NCBI RefSeq assembly: GCF_012932915.1 | Contig: NZ_VCQU01000003.1 | Span: forward strand, 603,775 to 667,774 | Reading direction: 5' to 3' | Length of the DNA stretch: 64,000 nt | Source of the DNA: Antrihabitans stalactiti | Lineage (GTDB): Bacteria; Actinomycetota; Actinomycetes; Mycobacteriales; Mycobacteriaceae | Shown: positions 53,496 through 62,326 of the stretch, piece after piece | Layout: the number at the start of each line of letters is the position of its first letter | How positions within the stretch are numbered: position 1 is the stretch's first letter | Position numbers and translations under genes: made by a program | Notes under the pieces: generated by a model | What the model saw: the letters and a program-made list of their open reading frames with translations, nothing else | Told to the model about the DNA's origin: nothing | Database searches by the model: none

Positions 53496-53511
53496 CAGTC
53501 AATAGTGACTG
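53496..53511. promoter_or_regulatory. TetR operator-like palindrome
   Basis: CAGTCA-ATAG-TGACTG, perfect 6-base arms, midway between the divergent crotonase (start 53449) and TetR (start 53528) genes. Confidence 0.5.
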
Positions 53512-53527
53512 TGAAACTCTTCTCGGC

Positions 53528-54130
53528 ATGACGACGCGGGCCGATCAGAAGCAGGCCACCCGTGCCCGCATCCTCGACGTCGCGACGAATCTGCTTGTCG
53601 AGCAGGGGTATTCCGCGCTCACGACCGTGTCGGTCCAGCAGGCGGCGGGCCTGAGCAGGGGAGCGTTGTTGCATCATTTCCCGACCATGCGAGAGCTGAC
53701 CGAGGCGCTGGTCGCCAACCTCGTCCAATTGAACGAGGTCGCGGCGCGTGAATCCGCGGAGAAGATCGGTGCCGCCGCCGACCCGGTCGAGCGCGCGCTG
53801 ACGGCGCTGCACGACACCATGACCCGCCCGCCGGCCCAGGCGGAATTCGAATTGTGGGCGGCGGCTCGCACCGACGCGGACCTCGCCGCAGTCCTACTCA
53901 CCGCCGAACGCAAGGCCGGCCGCGACCTCCATCGCGTCGTCGACGACCTCTTCGGGTCGGTCACCCTGGCTCACCCGCGGTACCCGGTGGTTCGCGATCT
54001 CACCATCACGATGATTCGCGGAGTCGCGATGGGCCGGCTTGCCGGCGCGTCCGACAAGTCGGCGGCCGTCGCGCTCCAGAACTGTGCGCTGGCAGTCAAA
54101 GCAGTGCTGGGAATGCCGAAGGCTGATTGA
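53528..54130 (+). CDS. TetR-family transcriptional regulator
   Basis: A 200-residue regulator: TRARILDVATNLLVEQGYSALTTVSVQQAAGLSRGALLHHFPTMRELTEALV is the DNA-binding part. It is divergent from the extended crotonase and just upstream of the LLM gene, likely regulating both. ATG 53528 chosen; an upstream in-frame start would cover the palindrome. Confidence 0.87.
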   Translation: MTTRADQKQATRARILDVATNLLVEQGYSALTTVSVQQAAGLSRGALLHHFPTMRELTEALVANLVQLNEVAARESAEKIGAAADPVERALTALHDTMTRPPAQAEFELWAAARTDADLAAVLLTAERKAGRDLHRVVDDLFGSVTLAHPRYPVVRDLTITMIRGVAMGRLAGASDKSAAVALQNCALAVKAVLGMPKAD

Positions 54131-54144
54131 AGGTTCAACTACGC

Positions 54145-55182
54145 ATGGACAAATTCGGGTTCCTGTCGTTCGGAAACTATGGGCCAGGTCGCGGGTCGAA
54201 GGTCGTCGACGCTCACGCGTCGCTGCACCAAGCCATCGACCTGTCGGTGCGCGCCGACGAACTCGGCGTCAACGGCGCCTACTTCCGAGTTCACCACTTC
54301 GCCCGGCAACAGTCCGCACCGATGACTTTGCTGGCCGCAATCGCGGCGCGCACCAAACACATCGAGGTCGGTACAGGAGTCATCGACCTGCGCTACGAAA
54401 ACCCGCTGTACCTGGCAGAAGAGGCTGCGTCGTTGGACCTCATCGCCGACCAGCGTATTGCCCTCGGAATCAGCCGTGGATCGCCCGAGACCGTCGTGCG
54501 AGGCTATGAATCGTTCGGCTACACCGGGAGCAAAGACCCCAGAGGCGCAGATATTGCGCGCGAGAAGTTCGAACTCTTCCTCGCAGCCATCGACGGCGAG
54601 GGCATCGCGCCCGGCGACCCACAGATGACCGGCACCGATCGGCTGCAACCGATCAGACCGCTGTCACCGGGGCTGAAGAGCCGGATCTGGTGGGGTTCGG
54701 CGACCCGCGAAACCGCGGAATGGGCGGGCCGTCAGGGCGTGAACTTGATGTCGTCCACGCTGCTCACCGAGGACGCAGGCATCCCGTTCGCCGATCTGCA
54801 AGCCGATCAGATCGCTCGTTTCCGCGCTGCGTGGGACGCGGCCGGACATCCCGGCACACCGCGAGTGTCGGTCAGCCGCAGCGTATTCCCGCTGATCAAC
54901 GATCTCGACCGCGCGTACTTCGGATCCACCAACTCCGATCAAGTGGGGATCATCGACGGCTACCGCTCGACATTCGGCAAGACCTACGCCGCCGAACCGG
55001 ACGTACTCATCGAGCAACTGCGCGCCGACGCCGCCGTCATGTCGGCAGACACGCTGATGCTCACCATTCCGGTGGCACTCGGCGTCGACTTCAACTTGCA
55101 CGTGTTGGAAGCATTCGCCAGCCACGTTGCACCGGCGCTCGGCTGGAATCCGGCCAACAAGCCGGAGGCTCAACGGGTGTAG
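54145..55182 (+). CDS. LLM-class flavin-dependent oxidoreductase
   Basis: A 345-residue bacterial luciferase-like monooxygenase: LSVRADELGVNGAYFRVHHF, TKHIEVGTGVIDLRYENPLYLAEEAASLDLIADQRIALGISRGSPE. It would use FMNH2 or F420. It starts 14 bases after the TetR stop; ATG 54145 is preferred to a TTG overlapping that stop. Confidence 0.85.
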   Translation: MDKFGFLSFGNYGPGRGSKVVDAHASLHQAIDLSVRADELGVNGAYFRVHHFARQQSAPMTLLAAIAARTKHIEVGTGVIDLRYENPLYLAEEAASLDLIADQRIALGISRGSPETVVRGYESFGYTGSKDPRGADIAREKFELFLAAIDGEGIAPGDPQMTGTDRLQPIRPLSPGLKSRIWWGSATRETAEWAGRQGVNLMSSTLLTEDAGIPFADLQADQIARFRAAWDAAGHPGTPRVSVSRSVFPLINDLDRAYFGSTNSDQVGIIDGYRSTFGKTYAAEPDVLIEQLRADAAVMSADTLMLTIPVALGVDFNLHVLEAFASHVAPALGWNPANKPEAQRV

Positions 55183-55203
55183 CCCCTCACGAGAGGGTGG
55201 TGG

Positions 55204-56796
55204 TTACCTGGCTTGTTCGCGTTCTCGTCGTCGACGTAGACCCTCGACGATGAGTGGGTCGCTGCTCAGGTCGCGGTAGAGCGAAACGCACAACCCGATC
55301 ATCACCGCCGCGAAGGGTGCGGCGGCGATGATCGTCATCGTTTGCAATCCGCTCAGGGCGTCCGAGCCGCCAGTCCACAACAACAACGCAGCGATTCCGC
55401 CGGTCAGGGTGCCCCAGAACACCACCACCCACCGCGACGGCTCCAGGGTTCCCCGCTGCGACAGGGTCCCCATCACCATCGATGCTGCGTCTGCGCCGGA
55501 GACGAAGAAGATCGCGACCAACAGCATGACCACGAACGACGCAACGCCCGCGAGCGGAAGGTTGTCGAGCATCCCGAACAGTTGCGATTCCGGAGTGCCA
55601 CGGCCGGCAAGGTCGGTACCGTCCCGTTGCTGCGCAATAGCGGCGCCACCGAAAATCGAGAACCACAGCAGGCTGACCACGCTCGGTACCAGGATCACGC
55701 CGATCACGAACTCCCGAATCGTGCGACCGCGGCTGATTCGAGCGAGGAACATGCCGACGAACGGGGTCCACGAGATCCACCATGCCCAGTAGAAGATCGT
55801 CCACGACGACAGCCATTTGGCTGTGTCGGCATCGCCGGCCGCCGCGGTGCGTGCCGACATCCCGGTGATCTGGGCCGCGTAGTCGCCGAGGGCCGTAGGA
55901 ATCAGATTGAGAATCAAGACGGTGGGTCCGCAGACGAAGACGAAGATCGCAAGGATCAGCGCGAGGACCATGTTCGTGTTCGAGAGCCACTGGATTCCCT
56001 TGGCAACGCCGGATACTGCCGACGCGACGAATGCGAGGGTCAGGATCGCCACCACGGCAACCAACAACAGCGTGCCCGCGGTTTCCATCCAGCCGATGAC
56101 CTCAACTCCGGAACCGATCTGGAGTGCGCCGAGACCTAGCGACGCGGCAGTGCCGAACATCGTCGCGAAGATCGCCAGAATGTCGATGATCTTGCCGATC
56201 GGTCCCTCGGTGCGCTTTCTGCCGAGCAGCGGAATGAACGCGGAACTGATCAACTGCTTTCGATCCATCCGGTACGTGCCGTACGCGATGGACAGGCCGA
56301 CGACTGCGTACATCGACCATGGATGCAGGCTCCAATGGAACATCGTCGTCGCCATTGCCGTTCCGATGCCGGCCTCTGTACCAGGCGGTGGGGTGACGAA
56401 GTGTGTCAGTGGCTCACTGACGCCGTAGAACATCAGCCCGATCCCCATGCCGGCGCTGAACATCATCGCGATCCAACTGACGGTGTTGAACTCCGGCTTC
56501 TCACCGTCTTTGCCGAGTGGAATGCGTCCGAATCGACTGACGGCTAACCACAGTGCGAACAGCACGAAACCGGACGCGGCGAGGACGAACAACCAGCCCA
56601 AATTGGCGACGAGCCAATTCAAGGTGCTGGTCGAAATGCTTTTCAGACTGTCCGGCCAGACGAGACCCCAGACGAGAATGGCTGCCGCGAGAACGGCGGT
56701 GACACCGAATACGAGTCGATCGGTACCGACGCGGTGGTCGCGCTCAGCGCTCGCGGTCGGGGAAGCGGGCAGAGCCAGATCATCGTCGATCGCCAT
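55204..56796 (-). CDS. BCCT-family transporter (betaine/choline/carnitine)
   Basis: A 530-residue, 12-TM transporter of the BCCT family: FNTVSWIAMMFSAGMGIGLMFYGVSEPLTHF with the glycine-rich substrate segment, TTMFHWSLHPWSMYAVVGLSIAYGTYR, and FYWAWWISWTPFVGMFLARISRGRTIREFV with the conserved Trp box. It probably imports a compatible solute such as betaine. The charged C-terminal tail is short. Convergent with the LLM gene. Confidence 0.9.
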   Translation of the reverse strand: MAIDDDLALPASPTASAERDHRVGTDRLVFGVTAVLAAAILVWGLVWPDSLKSISTSTLNWLVANLGWLFVLAASGFVLFALWLAVSRFGRIPLGKDGEKPEFNTVSWIAMMFSAGMGIGLMFYGVSEPLTHFVTPPPGTEAGIGTAMATTMFHWSLHPWSMYAVVGLSIAYGTYRMDRKQLISSAFIPLLGRKRTEGPIGKIIDILAIFATMFGTAASLGLGALQIGSGVEVIGWMETAGTLLLVAVVAILTLAFVASAVSGVAKGIQWLSNTNMVLALILAIFVFVCGPTVLILNLIPTALGDYAAQITGMSARTAAAGDADTAKWLSSWTIFYWAWWISWTPFVGMFLARISRGRTIREFVIGVILVPSVVSLLWFSIFGGAAIAQQRDGTDLAGRGTPESQLFGMLDNLPLAGVASFVVMLLVAIFFVSGADAASMVMGTLSQRGTLEPSRWVVVFWGTLTGGIAALLLWTGGSDALSGLQTMTIIAAAPFAAVMIGLCVSLYRDLSSDPLIVEGLRRRREREQAR

Positions 56797-56883
56797 GGTT
56801 CCCACGTCCTTTACCTGGCTCACAAACGTACGCCATCCTCGAATGCCCCGACCAGCCGAACGGCAAACTGGCATCCTCTATGA

Positions 56884-57012
56884 ATGCGAATCGTGAGCCC
56901 TGTCTTCGCCGATGAGGGGTGGATCCCGGTCGAGTATTTCGGTGACTTCGAGTCAGCGATCGAGGGGCACGTACTCGACAAGGCTGTTCTGATGGGCGAG
57001 TTCCAGCGCTGA
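56884..57012 (+). pseudogene. Relic of a PEBP (YbhB-like) gene, coupled to FUSC
   Basis: A 42-codon frame. Its first part, SPVFADEGWIPVEY, resembles the start of YbhB/YbcL-type phosphatidylethanolamine-binding proteins (SxxFxDGGxIPxxY). Its last part, IEGHVLDKAVLMGEFQR, resembles their C-terminal end (HVLxxAxLxGxYxR). The ~100 residues in between are missing, so it looks like an internal in-frame deletion. The stop overlaps the FUSC ATG (TGATG), so it may survive as a leader for FUSC translation. Confidence 0.5.
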
Positions 57013-59138
57013 TGGTCGCCCTACGCGGGGTGCAGTTGTTCGCCGTCGCGCCGGGAACTCGTCCCGCCGCAGTGAACGGCTTGGTCAACGGGGTAGCGGT
57101 CGCGGCGCCGTTGGTTGTCGGCCTTGTGGTCGGTGAACCAGAGTTGGGCGCGCTTGCCTGCCTCGGCGCATACGTCGCGGCGTTCACGAACAAGGGTGGA
57201 CCACGCCGTTCGCGCACGCTCGGTCTGTGCACCGCTGCTGTCGCGAATGCCGCCGCATTTCTGTTGGGCGCGTTCACCTCTGACGTGATGGTCGTCGCGC
57301 TCGTGTTGCTGGCGTCGCTTGTCTTCATCGCGGCGATGGGATCAGCCGTCAACGCGACAGCGGCACGGTTGGGAACCATGCCCGCGACCGCCTTCCTCGC
57401 CAGTTCGATCACCGCGGGCAAGAGCCCGTCCGGTGTACTCGTCGCCGCAGCACTCGTGCTGGCAGGCGGACTCTGGTATGCCGCAGCGACCGGGATATTC
57501 ACGCCCCCGCCGCGCCTCAAGCAGGTCCTTGCGGCTGTCGCCGAACCCTTCGCCTTGCTCGGCCGGAGCATGAGCGACACACGCGAACCCGCCGACCACG
57601 ATCGATTGGTGGGAGCGGTTCGCCGCGCCGAGGCAGCTGCCGTCGCTGTCGCGACGCCGAGCGGAGACGAGCAGCTCGCTGGACAACTGACCCACCTTGT
57701 CGGCCAGGCTGCGGCGTTGGTGGATTTATTGGCCGTCCTCGACGACCTCGGACCCGTCGACCCGGTAATCGAAGGTCCGTACCGTCGCTCACTCGCCAAG
57801 ATCGGGGTGCGCGTTACGTCGCTCGGCGCGCAACTCGAGCGCCGGTCGAAGGTGCGCGCGACGGCCGACGATGTGCTCGCCGACGTGACAGCTGCCTGCG
57901 ACTCGCTGCGGTCGGAGGTGGTGAACGGTGCGCAGCCGTACAGCCGGCTCGCTGCGGCTGCGCGGCATCGTCGGCTCCTGGAATCGATTGCGCGGACCAC
58001 CGACGATGCCTCAGCGGCGGTGGATTTGATCGACGCGCGAGGCAATGCGGCGCTGTCGAATCCCGGGGGACCCCGGCAGCCGTTCCTCGATGTGGCTCGG
58101 CTTCGTGCGGCGATGACATTGGATTCCTTGGAGTTCCGCCACGCGCTGCGCGTCACGGCGATCGCGGCAGGCTTCTACGCCGTCGTCGCGGTGCTCGGTC
58201 TATCGCACGGTGAGTGGGGCATTCTCGCCGTGCTCAGGGTGCTGCGGCCGCAGTACGGCGCGACCGTCGAGCGTGCAGGGCAGCGAGTGATCGGCAACGT
58301 GATAGGCGGCTCGTGCGCCGCCGCTCTGATCGCGACGGTGAATCAGCCTGCGACGCTTGCGATCATCCTCTTCGTCATCATCACCGTCGGCTTCACGCTG
58401 CGGCCGATCAACTACGCCTTCTGGGTGATCTTCGGTACGCCCCTCGTTCTGCTGATCGGCGATATCTCCGATCCCGGCGACTGGGGTGCGGCACTGGCCC
58501 GGATCGTGATGACGCTCGTAGGGAGTGCGGTGGCGCTCGCCGGTGGGTACCTCCTCTGGCCGAACTGGGAGCGTGACCGTGTGACCGACGTGGTGCGCAC
58601 CGCGGCCACGGCAACAGCGACGTACTTGTCGGAAAGCTTGCACAGCATTCTTTCTCGTGACGCCGGACGACTCGAACAAACGCGACGGACAGCCGAATCG
58701 AAGCTTGCCGAGGCTCGCGCAGTCACCCAGCGGGCGCGGCAGGAACCGGGTGCCGCGGCTGCTGTGTCGGCGGCGATCACTGAACTCGACACGCTCGCGC
58801 GAGTGCAGCGCCACCTTGCCGCGCTTGCCGCGTTGCCGACATCATCGGCAACGCGGATTCCGGCGCTCGACGACTTCGTTCGGGTCATGTCGACGAGCCT
58901 GACCGATCGCGACGCAGCGGACGCCCGGACGACGCAAGCGGCACTGGACGCCATGTTCGCCTATCTGGACGACGCGCATCGGCGCCGATTCGACGAGCTA
59001 CCGTCGAGCGGGGAATCGGACACGCCGGTTCGGATGGAGATCCGTGAGAACGAGCCGCTCATTGCGCTTTTCGCGGTGATCACGAGCGAGGTCGCGGCGG
59101 CAACGGCAATGGCAGCGCGGGAAGTCCGTCCAAGCTGA
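57012..59138 (+). CDS. FUSC-family membrane protein (aromatic acid exporter-like)
   Basis: A 708-residue protein with two hydrophobic blocks, about residues 18-160 and 375-520, each with several membrane helices, and helical soluble regions after each. This is the FUSC (fusaric acid resistance/AaeB-like) layout. It carries the FUSC core features GVAVAAPLVVGLVVGEPELGALACLGAYVAAFT and LSHGEWGILAVLRVLRPQYGATVERAGQRVIGNVIGG. Relatives export aromatic carboxylic acids, which would fit an aromatic-degrading host. Its 3' end overlaps the convergent PPOX gene. Confidence 0.82.
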   Translation: MVALRGVQLFAVAPGTRPAAVNGLVNGVAVAAPLVVGLVVGEPELGALACLGAYVAAFTNKGGPRRSRTLGLCTAAVANAAAFLLGAFTSDVMVVALVLLASLVFIAAMGSAVNATAARLGTMPATAFLASSITAGKSPSGVLVAAALVLAGGLWYAAATGIFTPPPRLKQVLAAVAEPFALLGRSMSDTREPADHDRLVGAVRRAEAAAVAVATPSGDEQLAGQLTHLVGQAAALVDLLAVLDDLGPVDPVIEGPYRRSLAKIGVRVTSLGAQLERRSKVRATADDVLADVTAACDSLRSEVVNGAQPYSRLAAAARHRRLLESIARTTDDASAAVDLIDARGNAALSNPGGPRQPFLDVARLRAAMTLDSLEFRHALRVTAIAAGFYAVVAVLGLSHGEWGILAVLRVLRPQYGATVERAGQRVIGNVIGGSCAAALIATVNQPATLAIILFVIITVGFTLRPINYAFWVIFGTPLVLLIGDISDPGDWGAALARIVMTLVGSAVALAGGYLLWPNWERDRVTDVVRTAATATATYLSESLHSILSRDAGRLEQTRRTAESKLAEARAVTQRARQEPGAAAAVSAAITELDTLARVQRHLAALAALPTSSATRIPALDDFVRVMSTSLTDRDAADARTTQAALDAMFAYLDDAHRRRFDELPSSGESDTPVRMEIRENEPLIALFAVITSEVAAATAMAAREVRPS

Positions 59139-59664
59139 CGGCGACGTGGTCCTTTCCCTCGCAGTAGCTAGCGAACTCGTCGTCGGACTTGCGGCCGAAG
59201 TACTCGGCGTGCAGCGTCCGTTCCTCGCGGTAGTCCATGAGCGGCACCGCGAATCCGCAAGTGTCACTGATGAGTTTTGCGGTGACGACGATGACGGCTC
59301 GCAGGCCCGGTGCGTCCGCATCGTCGAACTCTTTGACCAATTCGGCGAAGCGCGGATCGTCGCGATACACGGGCACCCCCGTTCCGTGCACCCGGACGAT
59401 GTTCGGTGGGCCGGTGAATGCGCACCACATCAGCGTGATTCGCCCGTTCTCTCGCAGATGGGCGATCGTCTCTGCGTGACTCCCACCGAAGTCCAGGTAG
59501 GCGACGGTCCGGTCGTCGAGCACTCGCAGGGACCCCGACCGGCCTTTGGGTGAGATGTTCACGTGTCCGTCGCCGGTGAGCGGCGCGGTGCCGGTGAAGA
59601 ACAGCGGCTGCTCCTCGATGAACGTTCGCAACCGGCCGTCGATGCGCTCGTAGATCTTGCCCAT
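59080..59664 (-). CDS. Pyridoxamine 5'-phosphate oxidase-like (PPOX) flavoprotein
   Basis: A 194-residue split-barrel protein: IYERIDGRLRTFIEEQPLFFTGTAPLTGDGHVNISPKGRSGSLRVLDDRTVAYLDFGGSHAETIAHLRENGRITLMWCAF matches the PPOX group found widely in actinobacteria. Start ATG 59664; ATG 59673 is possible. Overlaps the FUSC 3' end by 59 bases on the other strand. Function unknown. Confidence 0.8.
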   Translation of the reverse strand: MGKIYERIDGRLRTFIEEQPLFFTGTAPLTGDGHVNISPKGRSGSLRVLDDRTVAYLDFGGSHAETIAHLRENGRITLMWCAFTGPPNIVRVHGTGVPVYRDDPRFAELVKEFDDADAPGLRAVIVVTAKLISDTCGFAVPLMDYREERTLHAEYFGRKSDDEFASYCEGKDHVAVSLDGLPALPLPLPPRPRS

Positions 59665-59678
59665 GCCTTGCATTATTG

Positions 59679-59923
59679 CTAAACGGCGCGAAGCCGGGCG
59701 ATCTCGGCCTCGAGGTCCTGATTCCGTTGACGCAGCCGTTCGATCTCCTCGTTGAGGGGTTGGCGGGCCAGGTCCAGCGATTCGGCCACGCGTTCGCGGC
59801 CGTACTTGACGGGGATGTTCTTGCTGCAGTTGCGGTCCAAGGCTTCGACATGATGTGGAACGCCCGTTCGCAGCGAGTGCGGATGACACCGTCGCCGAAG
59901 GCAATCGTCGACAAGTTCAGCAC
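59679..59923 (-). pseudogene. Frameshifted small gene of unknown family
   Basis: Third-position GC is high in one frame from 59923 (LNLSTIAFGDGVIRTRCERA) to about 59849. It then stays high in another frame to the stop at 59679 (SKNIPVKYGRERVAESLDLA and a charged EIERLRQRNQDLEAEIARL coiled-coil tail). One lost base near 59841-59849 would explain the switch. Rejoined, it is an ~80-residue protein ending in a leucine-zipper-like helix. I do not recognise the family. About 140 bases upstream (59924-60061) show nothing clear. Confidence 0.35.
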
Positions 59924-60061
59924 GTGGACGAATCCGGCTGGGCCACCTCGATGTTGAACGTACGGCCAGCCCGAGGGGGTGACGGTAGCGATGAACAGAG
60001 ATCTGCACTACAACCACCCTAGGCGCCGAGCGAAAGCCACATGGTTCTCATGCGGCAGTGC

Positions 60062-60937
60062 TCAGCGGTTCTGTATGGCCTGTCCGTTCAGGCGTTGGGC
60101 GCCGTCAGCCTCGAACAATTCCGCGGACCATCGGGCGAGGACTTCACGAGAATCCCAGTCGTCGGGGTGGAAGCCGGGTCGGTTGTAGGTGTTGTAGCGG
60201 GTGATCGCGTTCCAGCTGAAGAACGGCGACTTGCGAATGTTGTTGAGGCTCTTCACCAGGCGGATCGGGTTGTAGGAGGCGGGGTCGAAGACGAGCGAGC
60301 GACCGGTCTGCACTACGACCTCGGTCCAGAAGATCGCCGACGCGAGGTACATGATTCCGACTCGCAGCGTTTCGCTGTCTATGGTCTCGCGGTAGACGTC
60401 GAAGGCCACTGCCTTATGCTCTGACTCTTCGAGCGCGTGCCACAACAACATCGGGCGCACCTCGGTGTCATCGCCGACCAACTTCTGGGCACGCTCGTCG
60501 GTGAGCAGGATTTCGGCGAAGGTTGCCGTGTAATGCTCGAGGGCTGCTGTGGCTGCCAAGGACCAGCTTTGCGGAAAGACCTTCTCGACCAGACTCAGCA
60601 ACTGGCTGACGTGGCGGTCGACGCGTGCGGTCGGGTAACCCATCTCCTGTAGGCGCTCGTTGAGCTGGCGATGTTGGTGCCGGTGTGTGGCTTCCTGGGC
60701 GATGAAGCCCTTGATTGCTTCGCACAGATCGTCGTCGGTAATGCGATCCCGGTACTTGCGAACCGAGCGGATGAAGAAGTCCTCGCCCTCGGGGAACATG
60801 GCCGACAGTGCAGCTACGAGGTGGCTCAGCACGAGGTCGTTGTCGACGTAATGCTGACGGCGGGTGCCGGTCGGGTAGTCGAAACGGACGCGTCGCGCCT
60901 TGATCGGGTGCTGGGTTGGCGTAGTGGATGTGGTCAC
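60062..60937 (-). CDS. Metal-dependent hydrolase family protein (PF10118/COG3687)
   Basis: A 291-residue protein of the predicted metal-dependent hydrolase family: HYVDNDLVLSHLVAALSAMFPEGEDFFIRSVRKYRD, IKGFIAQEATHRHQHRQLNERLQ and HALEESEHKAVAFDVYRE. The Glu/His clusters (EATHRHQH, EESEHK) resemble a di-iron four-helix bundle. GTG 60937 has a strong AAAGGAG. Divergent from TetR and the SMR pair across a 10-base perfect palindrome, so it shares their control. Activity uncharacterised. Confidence 0.82.
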   Translation of the reverse strand: MTTSTTPTQHPIKARRVRFDYPTGTRRQHYVDNDLVLSHLVAALSAMFPEGEDFFIRSVRKYRDRITDDDLCEAIKGFIAQEATHRHQHRQLNERLQEMGYPTARVDRHVSQLLSLVEKVFPQSWSLAATAALEHYTATFAEILLTDERAQKLVGDDTEVRPMLLWHALEESEHKAVAFDVYRETIDSETLRVGIMYLASAIFWTEVVVQTGRSLVFDPASYNPIRLVKSLNNIRKSPFFSWNAITRYNTYNRPGFHPDDWDSREVLARWSAELFEADGAQRLNGQAIQNR

Positions 60938-60960
60938 AACCGGTCTCCTTTGACAGGTTT

Positions 60961-60988
60961 CTATCTGACTAAGCCTAAAGTCAGATAG
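60961..60988. promoter_or_regulatory. TetR operator, 10-base palindrome
   Basis: CTATCTGACT at 60961-60970 and AGTCAGATAG at 60979-60988 are perfect inverted repeats around an 8-base spacer. Located 23 bases from the hydrolase start and 20 from the TetR start, it is the most symmetrical operator in the window. Confidence 0.75.
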
Positions 60989-61008
60989 GGGATGACAGAC
61001 TGTATCGC

Positions 61009-61656
61009 GTGAGTCCAGCGCGCGTCTATGGCGGAATGACTGCCACCGAGCGGGGTCGGCAACGCCGTGCACAGCTGATAGATGCGGCGGTGCTCTTGAT
61101 GGGAACCCGTGGCGCGGCAGAAACGACCGTGACAGCGGTGTGCAAAGAGGCTGGGCTCACTTCGCGGTACTTCTACGAACAATTCCGGGACCGTGACGAG
61201 CTGCTGCGCGGGGTAGCCGACCACGTGTTCACCACGTTGGAATCGACGCTGGTCGGTGCGATCGTGCCGGGGGTCGCTGACGTCGGCCTCGTCGCGCGCG
61301 CTCCGATCGAGGCGCTGATTCATTTGGTCGATGAGGATCGAGTGCTGGCTCGGATCGTGTTTGTGGAGTCTGGCGCCGAACCGATCTTGCGCTCGCTACG
61401 CAACGACACCCTCTCCCGCATGACTGACCTCATCCTCGACAAAGCAAGGCTGTTCTTTCCGATCGAGGACTCGGCGGTGCCGGTTATCCATCTGGCAGCC
61501 ACCATGATGGTCGGCGGAATGTCGGATGCCTTGCGTCGTTGGCTGGACAACGAGATCGAGCTGTCCGTCGACCAGATGACCGAGCACACCTCAGGATTGT
61601 TCGCCAGCGCCGCCGCTTACGTGCTCACAGCCGACGCCGGCCGACACGCTTCATGA
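61009..61656 (+). CDS. TetR-family regulator of the SMR operon
   Basis: A 215-residue regulator starting at GTG 61009. The ARVYGGMTATERGRQRRAQLIDAAVLLMGTRGAAETTVTAVCKEAGLTSRYFYEQFRDRDEL run is typical of a TetR subgroup and supports this upstream start. Its stop overlaps the first SMR gene (ATGA). It likely responds to a toxic compound exported by the SMR pair. Confidence 0.87.
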   Translation: MSPARVYGGMTATERGRQRRAQLIDAAVLLMGTRGAAETTVTAVCKEAGLTSRYFYEQFRDRDELLRGVADHVFTTLESTLVGAIVPGVADVGLVARAPIEALIHLVDEDRVLARIVFVESGAEPILRSLRNDTLSRMTDLILDKARLFFPIEDSAVPVIHLAATMMVGGMSDALRRWLDNEIELSVDQMTEHTSGLFASAAAYVLTADAGRHAS

Positions 61657-62000
61657 CCTGGCTTCTGTTGGCAGGCGCGATTATCAGTGAAGTCGCAGCC
61701 ACGTTGTCGCTGAAGGGGTCCGAGTCGGTGCCCGCTCTGTTTGTCGTCGTCGCATTCGGTTACCTGGCCGCATTCGGTTTCCTGACCGCGGTGCTCAAGC
61801 GCGGCATGGCATTGGGCGTGGCTTACGGCATCTGGGGCGCTGCCGGTGTTGCGCTCACCGCCGTGCTGTCCACGTTCGTCTTCGGCGAGGCTTTCACCGT
61901 CGTCATGGGAGCCGGGCTGCTCCTCGTCATCGCCGGGGTGCTGCTCGTCGAGACCGGGTCACACCCCGCCGACACCCACGACACGATCGGCAGTCCCTGA
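61653..62000 (+). CDS. SMR-family transporter subunit 1
   Basis: A 115-residue, four-TM small multidrug resistance protein. The essential Glu of TM1 is in AIISEVAATLSLKGSE (residue 13), and AYGIWGAAGVALTAVLSTFVFGEAF is the TM3-TM4 block. It overlaps the second SMR gene (TGATG), which suggests an EbrAB-type heterodimer. Confidence 0.88.
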   Translation: MTWLLLAGAIISEVAATLSLKGSESVPALFVVVAFGYLAAFGFLTAVLKRGMALGVAYGIWGAAGVALTAVLSTFVFGEAFTVVMGAGLLLVIAGVLLVETGSHPADTHDTIGSP

Positions 62001-62323
62001 TGCAGTACCTGCTGCTGGCAGCGGCCATCGTCTTCGAAGTCATCGCCACCTTGTCCTTGCGTGTTGCCGCCACCGGTCGTTCCCGCTTCTACGCGGTGGT
62101 TGTGGGCGGCTATATAGCGGCATTCGTTTCGCTGCTTGCCGCCTTGCGAGAAGGCATCCCGTTGGGCATCGCCTACGGCATCTGGGCCGCGGTCGGTGTG
62201 GCCCTGACAGCGGTCGCTTCCAAATTCCTGTTCGGTGAGGTGCTGACTCGTCGCATGCTTGCCGGTATCGCGCTCATCGCGGCAGGGGTTCTTCTCATCG
62301 AAGTCGGGTCCGGCCACTCCTGA
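62000..62323 (+). CDS. SMR-family transporter subunit 2
   Basis: A 107-residue, four-TM SMR protein with TM1 Glu in AIVFEVIATLSLRVA (residue 12) and AYGIWAAVGVALTAVASKFLFGEVL. It is similar to but distinct from subunit 1. Paired SMR genes usually make oppositely oriented subunits of one drug/proton antiporter. Convergent with the COG0523 gene 3 bases away. Confidence 0.88.
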   Translation: MQYLLLAAAIVFEVIATLSLRVAATGRSRFYAVVVGGYIAAFVSLLAALREGIPLGIAYGIWAAVGVALTAVASKFLFGEVLTRRMLAGIALIAAGVLLIEVGSGHS

Positions 62324-62326
62324 GTG

